Of a stretch of DNA of 10,749 nt, positions 1 through 6,169 are shown piece after piece. Under the pieces are notes generated by a model. That model was not told the DNA's origin. It did not search any database and saw only the letters and a list, made by a program, of their open reading frames with translations. This DNA is from Gonapodya prolifera JEL478 (lineage: Eukaryota > Monoblepharomycota > Monoblepharidomycetes > Monoblepharidales > Gonapodyaceae), in NCBI GenBank assembly GCA_001574975.1, contig KQ965951.1, positions 1 through 10,749 on the forward strand. Direction: 5' to 3'. Position 1 is the stretch's first letter. Every line of letters starts with the position of its first letter. The position numbers and the translations under genes are program-made.

Positions 1-384
1 GGATCGTCGCGTGGCGTTTCGGACGTTGGACGACGTGGACGATGGTAGCAGAACCCAGGAAACGTTATTATTAGCACTGTCGTTCACGTTTCGGAAGGAT
101 ATGACTCCACGTTGGCCTATTCGGGCCGATGTGTGTTGTGGAGTTATCTCAGGGCCAGCTTCGCGTAGAGTTATCAAACGACATAACGAAGCTCATTTCA
201 CTGAGAGAGGAATTGGAAGAACGCGACACGCGGGGTTGGAAGGCGGAAAGACGCTCCCGTGGACCTTTGGGAAACCTTAAACGCGACAAACATGATGTGG
301 ACGTGTTCGCCTTTGAAATTCGACGTCGTCCTCGACGGCGCACTTTTGCCACGCGAGATAGTGGTTAGGAGTTGATCGTCTTCG
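1..384. other. Left-edge stretch with no assignable gene
   Basis: Short overlapping frames are open on both strands, but none gives a recognisable domain. The most protein-like one, on the plus strand at about 129–368, encodes a charged, coiled-coil-like segment (around ITKLISLREELEERD) followed by arginine-rich sequence. It could be an upstream exon of the SNARE gene or the end of a neighbour cut by the window edge. I looked here for the missing WEDLR-type first helix of the GOS1 family and did not find it. Confidence 0.3.
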
Positions 385-1224
385 ATGGCGTGCGGGGACC
401 TGCAGTTGGACAGCTTCACGTTTTCTAACTCTTCTCCCTTCGTCCCCCCGCGGTCGTACGACCACATCCAGCTGACGTTTATCGTCTCTGGAATGGGCGC
501 CATCACTGACGCCGCTCCCGCGCGCCCATACTCACCCTCACCTTCAACCTCGACATCCCAACTCTCCTCCTCTACACCTTCCCCTGCCGCAAACCTCCAC
601 GCGCTCAACCGCCACCGCGACATCCTCCACGAATTTTCCAAGGAATTCTCACGCTCGCGACAAACCGCCCGGACTGCGCGAGAACGGGTGCAACTCCTTC
701 GATCCCAACTTGCAGAGTACGGCGGCGGACCTTCGGGCGGGGGTGCGTCCACGTACGCGAGGGCAGGCGATTATTTGTTAACGGAGCGAGGGAGGATTGA
801 AGGCGTGGGAAGTGCGGCGGACGATGTCGTTCGGTGGGCGGAAGAGGCAAAGGACGATTTAGGGAAGCAGAGGGGGGTACTGGGAGGGGTTGAGCGGAGA
901 GCTGGCGGGATTGTGTGTGAGTGTATTTTGGAGGATCTGATGTGGTACCGTGGAGCAGTGGAAGCTTTGGAAGGTTGTGTTGGGGGGAGGTGTTTATGAC
1001 AGAACGCTGGAAACTGCAGTGCACCGTGAACTTTGTTTGTCCACCAAGACGTACCAATCATGAAGGCATACTAACAAGGAAACTTTTCAAAATCCCAAGC
1101 CCGATTCCCAGCTCTCAACTCCCTCATTTCGAACATCTCCACCAAACGCCGTCAAGATGCCCTCGTACTCTCAGGGCTCGTTGGATTCCTCACCTTTTTG
1201 CTCTTGGTGTGGATGTGGCGATAG
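385..1224 (+). CDS. GOS1: Golgi Qb-SNARE (GOS1/GOSR1, GS28 family), two exons
   Basis: Membrane fusion protein for ER–Golgi and intra-Golgi transport, anchored by a C-terminal tail. I read exons 385–916 and 1100–1224, giving 218 aa, close to family length (about 220–250). Exon 1 carries the hallmark HALNRHRDILHEFSKEF block (residues 72–88) and the SNARE helix with the zero-layer glutamine in GKQRGVL (Q162). Exon 2 adds RFPALNSLISNISTKRRQDA, then a hydrophobic anchor (about 198–217) ending WMWR. The intron has donor GTGAGT at 917, a perfect TACTAAC branch site near 1067–1073 and acceptor CAAG at 1099; the phase matches, making a Ser codon across the junction. The start is uncertain. ATG 385 gives DLQLDSFTFSNSS, which resembles the end of the family's first helix (ELDLKLVSFSKL), so a short upstream exon may be missing. 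ATG 493 would lose this part. Family assignment is firm; the 5' end is not. Confidence 0.9.
917..1099 (+). other. Intron of the GOS1-like gene
   Basis: This 183-nt GT–AG intron starts GTGAGT and ends CCCAAG. TACTAAC lies about 26 nt before the acceptor. The split is required because the conserved C-terminal SNARE segment and membrane anchor continue the same protein only after this stretch is removed. It gives a local consensus (GTRAGT-like donor, TACTAAC branch) for judging other splice sites in the window. Confidence 0.85.
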
Positions 1225-1555
1225 TGGTGGCTCCTTTTTGGTGCCGGAATCATAAATTAATGCAGCTAGTGAAAAGGTGCTGTGTACCAGGCGAAACGAT
1301 GCTTCTTGTACGATGCTCCAGTGTTGGATTGGATGAGAACTCGTTTGTGTTGATGAACTTTTTGGTCCACTTTGGGTTGGGCCCTCCCACCACATTGAAC
1401 CGCTGGAAAATTTTTACAATTCCCCGATCACCAGCGGAGCCCCGTAGAAACCCCCACCGGAGCTTTGTCAAATAGACAAAACCTCGCAAACCCCGTGTTT
1501 TTTCCGCGTCAAGGTGGGGTGCTTTCTCGTTGCTCAGTCACCAAATCTTCAATGA
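1225..1555. other. Spacer between the SNARE gene and the acidic-protein gene
   Basis: It holds the 3' flank of the SNARE gene (an A/T-rich ATAAATTAATG near 1253–1263 is a possible processing signal) and the upstream side of the next gene. A plus-strand frame is open through much of it, with an ATG near 1300, but it has no recognisable domain and I see no splice connection that I would defend. No RNA gene was seen. Confidence 0.35.
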
Positions 1556-2282
1556 CCCAATCACGACATAAATCAGCTGTTTTGGGACGAGATGCCGACA
1601 GAAACCAATGGATATACACTGGGACGGGTGCAGTTGGAAATCTGGAAGACGTCAACCGATCCGCCTTCGTGGTTTCCCCTCATGAATAAGGTTCAGTTCA
1701 TCCTCGAAATCCTCAACCTCCCGCGACTGTGCGACGACGTGCCAAACAGAAGTCGGCGATTATACTGCTACAGACTACCTTTACGGGGTTCGTGGCAAGG
1801 GTAACCGTCTGCGGCTGCCCGATACACTCGTCAGTGCGATTAGGACGATTTACCCAAACCCGCCGGGTGAGGACTACGTTGGATTCGTTCCTGGGGAAGA
1901 AGGAGATGGTGTGTTCGTGGATGGGAAGGACGAAAGTGAGTTGCAGGGTGCGGAGGCTGGTGACGGGGGCAATGGTGGTGGTGTCGAGGGTGACGAACAG
2001 GGCGTTCCACTGGAAATTACTGGGCGAGGAGACGAGGGAGGGGTCAAATATGACCTGGAGAGTGGTGCTGATGATGTTTTTGAAGATGAATGGGTGGAAT
2101 TTGAGGATGAAGGTTCGGAGTATCTTCATCAAATGATGATGACGGAGCGACAGATGTTGCAAATCATGCTGCCAGTATTGCACGCAGGCTTTGTGCAAAC
2201 AGTCCAGACACAATACGCAGCATTTTGCGGAGAGTTGAAGAGTGAGTGCAGATGTTTTGGGGCCGAGCAACGCAATGTCTAG
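1556..2282 (+). pseudogene. Unrecognised acidic protein, broken by one apparent frameshift
   Basis: I do not recognise the family. Two plus-strand frames look like one protein. The first (about 1556–1744, ATG at 1592) reads GYTLGRVQLEIWKTS and ends VQFILEILNLPRLCDDVP. The second (about 1746–2282) continues as EVGDYTATDYLYGVRGKGN, then LRLPDTLVSAIRTIYPNPPG, a Gly/Asp/Glu-rich linker, a strongly acidic block (FEDEWVEFEDEGSEY) and a helical end ending FGAEQRNV. The frames join smoothly if the AAA at about 1744–1746 had one A fewer, so it is either a +1 A insertion, an assembly error or a recent pseudogene. The true start is unknown, since sequence upstream of 1592 stays open to a stop at 1553. 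The minus-strand frame through the same DNA is a shadow of this gene. The stop codon TAG overlaps the stop of the minus-strand transposase remnant. Confidence 0.5.
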
Positions 2283-2820
2283 CTATTGGTGAATGAGAGC
2301 TTCTCAGGTAGTTTTCCTACTATTCTAGCCATTAGCTTAGATACGTAGTTGTATGTTGGTGGTGTGTATCTGTACCGTGCGCCCCTCTTCCGATTGTCAC
2401 GGTTCGGCTTCCCTTCTGCCCGGGGGGTTTCCTTCACAAACCAGCACTCCCTGTTGGCGTTCTCGTTCCAGTGAAGAGCCTTCATCATGATTTGCTCTTC
2501 ATATGATGTTTCAAAGTGCAACCTCTTTGGTGCAAACTTGTTGTACACGCTGTTCAACGATTCCACGTAGGAAGTGGTGCGGCCTTACAAATAGTACGGA
2601 ATGTATTCGATGGTTTTGGCTTTGTTCATGTAGTCATGCCCTATTTGAATGGACAGGGGGTCTTCCATTACCACAAATGATCCTTTCCAAGCTGGCACAG
2701 AGCAACACTCAATGAGAGGGTCAAACAATTTGCACATGTTATGAAACTTCTTGTCAAATCCCTGACAGTAGTTAGATGTAAAGAAGATTGTTACAAGATA
2801 GCTTGACGTAAAAGATGGCT
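2279..2820 (-). pseudogene. 3' remnant of a transposase-like gene with in-frame stop
   Basis: Reading right to left from about 2820, one frame gives NYCQGFDKKFHNMCKLFDP, then EDPLSIQIGHDYMNKAKTIE, then YIPYYL followed by an in-frame TAA (about 2584–2586), and without a frame change GRTTSYVESLNSVYNKFAPK (to about 2535), LHFETSYEEQIMMKALHWNEN and a basic tail ending at TAG 2279–2281. The pattern of a Thr-Ser-x-Val-Glu-Ser-x-Asn-Ser-Val-x-Asn-Lys-x-Ala-Pro-Lys block followed by an ALxWNEN block matches the C-terminal part of a transposase-like family found in eukaryotic genomes. I assign it on that motif memory only and cannot name the superfamily. The catalytic part would lie further right and is absent (stops in all frames by about 2830). 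So it is a truncated, inactivated mobile-element relic. No terminal inverted repeats were found. Confidence 0.6.
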
Positions 2821-2836
2821 TGCGTCATACCTGGAA

Positions 2837-3043
2837 GTGACAGATCGCACTCAGCCATTCAATTGTGATCCTTCGTACCCACTGTGGCGGAACTACTACA
2901 GTCCGCCAGGGAGCGGTCCGAAGGGAGTGGCGTTGTGGCCGTTGGTAGGCGTCGTGACCACAGTAGCCCTCGGAACCGGCCAATATATAGCACATGTACT
3001 AGACGAACAACAGAGCTATTCCATACTCAAAACTAATCTTACC
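2837..3043. other. Spacer with an unassigned plus-strand open frame
   Basis: A plus-strand frame is open from 2837 to 3100 but its first codon is GTG and there is no ATG in a useful place. It encodes a proline/glycine-rich piece and a short hydrophobic run (WPLVGVVTTVALGTG). It overlaps the 3' end of the minus-strand F-box gene. I treat it as non-coding or a relic. CCAATATATAG near 2979–2989 looks promoter-like but is not tied to a gene. Confidence 0.25.
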
Positions 3044-3523
3044 CTAACGACTAACTCCCGTAGTAACCCTACTACACTGCCCTGTGTGTTGACGGTGTGA
3101 TCGAAACCAAGAAAGGATTGAGGCGGCGGCATTTCCGGAGATTGACGATATGCTCTGACGTGAATTCGGCCGGGAAAGTGGCTGTGGCATCTGAAGGTTC
3201 CGTAACCCAGCGATGGTCCATTCCCAAAGCAGAGAATCCCTTCGAGCCTCGATTGCGGGATTGAATGGGAAGGAATCCGAAAACGGGAGCGAAAACAGCA
3301 CAGTAGAAGAGCGGATTGCGGTGATAAGGGCTCGGTTCCCCACATCAAGGAACAGGTGTGATGTTCCCCTCAACGTCACAATCGTCTTCGGGGGAAGCTT
3401 TGCGAGCACTTCGTGCCAAATCTCTGCAGGCAGTCTGGGCAGCTCCAACTGTCTTTCGATGTCGGCAGCCACTGTGTGAAGACAGCAAACCAGCGAGTGT
3501 TTTGCCGGTATCCGGGGAATCAT
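3044..3523 (-). CDS. F-box domain protein
   Basis: Predicted adaptor for SCF (Skp1–Cullin–F-box) ubiquitin ligase. The minus-strand frame from ATG 3521–3523 gives 159 aa. The F-box is at about residues 28–67: LPRLPAEIWHEVLAKLPPKT, then IVTLRGTSHLFLDVGNRALI, with the expected LPxEI, xxLxP and xxLRxTSxxF pattern. The following stretch (about 68–110, to LLWEWTIAGLRNLQMPQ) still looks coding. Beyond that, the serine-rich tail is less convincing than the overlapping minus-strand frame, which reads FPGRIHVRAYRQSPEMPPPQ and on to about 3016, so a frameshift or unrecognised intron near 3200 may have replaced the true C-terminus. No substrate-binding repeats (LRR, WD, Kelch, ankyrin) are visible. It lies beside the degenerate repeat region. 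F-box call is good; the gene's 3' half is uncertain. Confidence 0.6.
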   Translation of the reverse strand: MIPRIPAKHSLVCCLHTVAADIERQLELPRLPAEIWHEVLAKLPPKTIVTLRGTSHLFLDVGNRALITAIRSSTVLFSLPFSDSFPFNPAIEARRDSLLWEWTIAGLRNLQMPQPLSRPNSRQSISSISGNAAASILSWFRSHRQHTGQCSRVTTGVSR

Positions 3524-3595
3524 TCCGCATATGGTAAATAGTAGTGCCTGCCTTCAATGTTAAAAGTACTCTCTCGGTCGGATGCCCTCCTTGGG

Positions 3596-3621
3596 GGTTA
3601 TTATCATTAATGATAATAACC
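3596..3621. repeat. Perfect 26-bp palindrome (copy B)
   Basis: The left arm GGTTATTATCATT is followed directly, with no spacer, by its exact reverse complement. It abuts the conserved CCCAAGGAGGGC (minus-strand reading) of the repeat unit. It could extrude as a cruciform. No protein-binding family is claimed. Confidence 0.9.
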
Positions 3622-3854
3622 TGGTAGTCAACGGATTTTAAATGGAGACTCTTCTAGGGTACGCTTTGCATTGCCTTTAGTTGAATATCCTGTGGTTCCC
3701 AAATCAACAGCAAAAGCCAAATAATTGTTCTTTGTGAGACCAAAGATCTTGGTAACCAAGTCTCGCACTGCATTTCCACCTTTAGTTGGTAGGCAAATTT
3801 AGTCGCTGCCTTCCATGGTAAGGTATTGTCTCGGATGGAGGCCCTCCTTGGGGA

Positions 3855-3938
3855 TTTTTACGAACATTCGTAAAAAACTCATAATCGAGTTTTTCAGCCA
3901 GGCGGCTGAAAACCTTGTAATCCTCGTTTTTTTACAAG
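3855..3938. repeat. Chain of four adjacent hairpins (copy A)
   Basis: Four inverted repeats follow one another in 84 nt. (1) TTTTTACGAA / TTCGTAAAAA at 3855–3864 and 3867–3876, 2-nt loop. (2) AAAAACTC / GAGTTTTT at 3873–3880 and 3887–3894, sharing its first A's with hairpin 1. (3) TTTTCAGCC / GGCTGAAAA at 3891–3899 and 3904–3912, 4-nt loop. (4) CTTGTAA / TTACAAG at 3914–3920 and 3932–3938. All arms pair perfectly. Hairpin 1 occupies the place held by the unrelated 26-bp palindrome in the sister copy. Confidence 0.9.
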
Positions 3939-4078
3939 CGAAGATCTTTGCTGTTGCTTTATCAGAATATCCCAATGGTTCCAAAATCAACGACCAAAGA
4001 GAGCCAAATCACACCCACAGGACATAGTTTCATACGAGTGCAAATACCAGTAAAGGTTATGCAGGGCCATGTCGAGAC

Positions 4079-4136
4079 TGGATGAGTCAATGGATGAGCC
4101 CAATTGGTGTGTCTGGATGAGTTCTGGATGAGCATT
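4079..4136 (+). repeat. Short minisatellite, ~11–12-bp unit TGGATGAG…
   Basis: TGGATGAG occurs at 4079, 4091, 4114 and 4125. Spacings are 12, 23 and 11 nt, so the array is five units with the middle unit degenerate (ATTGGTGTGTC). A lone further copy sits at 4265. The array lies in a gene-free stretch. Confidence 0.8.
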
Positions 4137-4204
4137 TTCCCATTTTTACTACTGATTTAGTAGAGTGGATTGAATCCATTCAGATACCTCACACATAATA
4201 GAGA

Positions 4205-4253
4205 ACTCTATACCACTGTATAGTACATATAGTATAGTACTCTATACTAGTGG
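4205..4253. repeat. A/T-rich hairpin with internal direct repeats
   Basis: CCACTGTATAG at 4213–4223 pairs with CTATACTAGTGG at 4242–4253 with one unpaired T. ACTCTATAC occurs at 4205–4213 and 4239–4247, and GTATAGTAC occurs twice in between. A smaller palindrome, TGGATT-G-AATCCA, lies at 4166–4178. The whole 4137–4390 stretch has no convincing gene. Confidence 0.75.
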
Positions 4254-4390
4254 TTTTTGGTATTTGGATGAGAAATCAATCCAATGCAACTTACTTACAG
4301 CGTTACGCCCTACACAATCAACCCAAGGCGGTCATCCATATCCCCATCCAGACCATTTTACCTCATCCTCAAGTCAGTCCAGTGACCAAC

Positions 4391-4887
4391 TCATGCCCTG
4401 AAAGCCCATCCTGCGTACCCGTGGTATCTATCCTTTCCGGTGGAAAAGCGTCGAAGATTGTGTGCCTTTTTCTTCCCTCCATGGAGCTCCTGCAGAACCG
4501 CTGGGCTGAAGAGTCTTGCATCAAAACAAGCTAACATCTTGCTATGTTGATTTATTTCTGGAACTGTTTTACCCTCGTTTTTAAGCCATGATGAGAACTG
4601 CGAAATCACTTGCTCTGATGTCCCACCTCCAGACTCTGCCTTAATGAGCTGCGCTTCAATGAAATCGTCGTAGACACATCCGGGGTCATTGTCATCGTAG
4701 TACTCTTTCAACTTTTGCTGTATTGTGGAAGGGATGTTACCAAGTCCGACTTCCTGGTATACCTGATAGTATTCAAGCAAGATTCCCATTTCTCTGCGTC
4801 CCAGACAATACCTATCGGGAAGGCGACGAGGCCAATGTCGAGCAAGTCTTCGTAAACTTGAGTTTTGATAGATAGATTGACTGACAT
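4391..4887 (-). pseudogene. Unrecognised minus-strand gene split by a frameshift
   Basis: From ATG 4885–4887 one frame reads MSVNLSIKTQVYEDLLDIGL, then VAFPIGIVWDAEKWES, after which it soon stops. In another frame, starting at the same place (around 4780), a good protein continues: LLEYYQVYQEVGLGNIPSTI, then YYDDNDPGCVYDDFIEAQL, SSWLKNEGKTVPEIN and a basic end TGKDRYHGYAGWAFRA, stop at 4391. One missing base near 4785–4795 would unite them, giving about 165 aa. The second part loosely resembles the C-terminal tail of D5-type primase–helicases (a phe-ile-glu start, then SSWLK and a GK…Y-G-Y end), but this is weak and I do not assign it. It is divergently arranged with the ART-like gene, about 130 nt between starts, so the two may share a promoter region. 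Confidence 0.45.
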
Positions 4888-5014
4888 TAGATGCTTTTAA
4901 ATTGGTGGGAAAAGAAAAATTGATGAGAATCGTGCGTTTGACATTGTGGCATTCTCAGAGAATCTTATTTTCATCACTACGTATAAAATCGGTGTCTTTT
5001 CAGAAACTGCAGTA
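4888..5014. promoter_or_regulatory. Divergent promoter region with TATA box
   Basis: The 127-nt spacer separates two divergent starts. TATAAAA at 4982–4988 lies 27 nt before ATG 5015, which places the transcription start at or just before that ATG; translation could therefore use ATG 5015 or the next in-frame ATG at 5027. Confidence 0.55.
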
Positions 5015-6040
5015 ATGGACAAACTGATGTTCAAACAAGATGTTCGCTTTTTGTTGGAACAAGCCAATGTCTCTGGCATCAAAACACTCTTGGATGACCC
5101 TTTTGTAGATCCAGATAACGAGCATACTGAAGCCGAAACTGCACAAGCTCTTTTAATCTCCCGTTTACCCAGTGAGGACACGGCATTATCCTGTGGAGCA
5201 CGTTTAGAAGCTGTTGGTTTCGCAGGCCCAGTCCTTGCAGACCTGACTTCCGCGGCTGAAGGACTTGCAGAACACTATGGTATATCCGAGGCTATATTCA
5301 TTATCATTAAATATGTCCTAGGAGAATGCCCAAGATTACCTGTCGAATCATCATATCGTTACGAGTCGAGCATCATTGACAGCCCTTTCAAGACAAGCTC
5401 AGATGGAAAAATAATCTACAACATCACGAAAACTACGAAAGACATGTGTTTCAGAAATGCAGAGATGGCTGGAATTGCTCCGTGGTGTCCTCGCCCAAGG
5501 TGCCCCTCGGGCACCGCAGGGTGTCCGGAGGACATTGCGCCGTTTGTTTATCATGCAACGTCGTGGGAAATGGCTGAGCATATTTCCACCAACGGTGTAA
5601 AACCATATTTAGGACGCCCAGATTTGGACTTTGGCAGAAGTCCAAGTTTTTATGTGACACCATCATTCAGTGCTGCTTTGAAATGGTGTCACTGTAACCG
5701 GACCGTATTTCGGAATCAATGTGCAATTTTGGTGTTCCATCTCACAAAGGGTATTGCAGAAGCAGAGGGTTTGACGTGGAAGGACCTGAGCGAACTTGAC
5801 GAATGGCGCGATGTTGTGTTCAATTCACGCAATGGCGGGGAGAGTACCGTGGACGATTTTGACTTTGTGCGAGGACAAATACTGGGTTGTCGACCACCAA
5901 TCACCAATCTCTCTGACTGTATTCAGCAAGAAGAGGAGCAAATTGCTTGCAAGAGTGACAATGCAGGAAGGCTATTGGACCGCAGATTGATTGCTTTAAT
6001 ATATTTATCACAAAAGAGTGACGGATCATTATGTAAATAG
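5015..6040 (+). CDS. DUF3990-like ADP-ribosyltransferase-fold protein
   Basis: Single-exon gene, 341 aa. Residues 1 to about 155 form an unrecognised, mostly helical N-terminal region. The C-terminal half reads as an ART-like fold of the DUF3990 type: FVYHATS (His180) supplies the first catalytic-type position, DLDFG (203–207) is followed by SPSFYVTPSFSAALKWC (Tyr213), then ILVFHL, and DEWRDVVFNSRNGG (Trp264 region) is followed by FDFVRGQILG, matching the family's eW..fV..nR…yD.V.G pattern. Such domains are thought to transfer ADP-ribose from NAD+; target and activity are unknown. The frame extends upstream to 4946 only through a GTG codon, so I use ATG 5015. A Cys/Pro-rich GC-rich segment (about residues 157–173) with a 7-bp inverted repeat sits before the His motif. 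There is no signal peptide or membrane segment. It is followed 129 nt later by the NTPase–nuclease gene on the same strand. Confidence 0.7.
   Translation: MDKLMFKQDVRFLLEQANVSGIKTLLDDPFVDPDNEHTEAETAQALLISRLPSEDTALSCGARLEAVGFAGPVLADLTSAAEGLAEHYGISEAIFIIIKYVLGECPRLPVESSYRYESSIIDSPFKTSSDGKIIYNITKTTKDMCFRNAEMAGIAPWCPRPRCPSGTAGCPEDIAPFVYHATSWEMAEHISTNGVKPYLGRPDLDFGRSPSFYVTPSFSAALKWCHCNRTVFRNQCAILVFHLTKGIAEAEGLTWKDLSELDEWRDVVFNSRNGGESTVDDFDFVRGQILGCRPPITNLSDCIQQEEEQIACKSDNAGRLLDRRLIALIYLSQKSDGSLCK
5499..5515. repeat. GC-rich inverted repeat inside the ART-like gene
   Basis: GGTGCCC (5499–5505) and GGGCACC (5509–5515) pair perfectly around CTC. The stem lies in the segment encoding the Cys/Pro-rich linker (CPRPRCPSGTAGCPED), whose base composition is richer in G/C than the rest of the gene. 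Confidence 0.7.
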
Positions 6041-6169
6041 ACAGGGATGAATGTTTTTCGTGGTACTTCGTTGCAACTACCTCCGTCAGCGTGACATGAA
6101 TAGTTTGTTCACTCCAAATGCCATAAAAATGAGCTTGCTTTTTTTTTTCCAAATTGATTGATACGAACG

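Larger units (their letters stand above)
3540..4020 (-). repeat. Two diverged tandem copies of a ~270-bp decayed coding unit
   Basis: Copy B (about 3546–3730) and copy A (about 3804–4010) share landmarks in the same order: CTGCCTTC.ATG, then GCCCTCCTTGGGG, a palindrome, then GAATATCC…GGTTCC and AAATCAAC. The offset between copies is 258–281 nt. On the minus strand both keep protein traces: copy B has LAFAVDLGTTGYSTKGNAK and NPQEGHPTERVLLTLKAG; copy A has VVDFGTIGIF, GYSDKATAKIF and KIPKEGLHPRQYLTMEG in shifted frames with stops. Between them, 3740–3790, lies a partial third trace (TKGGNAVRDLVTKIFGLTKN). The DLGTTG string resembles an actin/HSP70 phosphate loop but is too short to name a family. 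I infer a tandemly duplicated gene fragment in decay. Confidence 0.55.

Noticed and set aside
198-752. Minus-strand open frame (184 codons) and another at 605–1057
   Set aside because: Both overlap the SNARE exon, are Ser/Arg/Pro-rich and have no domain; the plus strand has a clear family match.
921-1475. Plus-strand open frame of 184 codons
   Set aside because: It spans the SNARE intron and second exon in the wrong frame; the conserved SNARE C-terminus is in another frame and the splice sites are strong.
1713-2270. Long minus-strand open frame (185 codons) over the acidic-protein gene
   Set aside because: It is the reverse shadow of a plus-strand acidic frame (acidic codons GAN read as hydrophobic TTN/NTC on the other strand), with no domain.
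3035-3068. CCCTAA and CCCTA strings suggesting an interstitial telomere tract
   Set aside because: Only isolated single units, no tandem array.
2837-3100. Plus-strand open frame of 87 codons
   Set aside because: No ATG start, overlaps the F-box gene on the other strand and shows no domain.
3690-3740. DLGTTG string as an HSP70 or actin-like ATPase gene
   Set aside because: Too short, in a decayed repeat with stops; other ATPase motifs were not seen.
4946-5014. Upstream extension of the ART-like protein
   Set aside because: It needs a GTG start and would lie over the TATA box.
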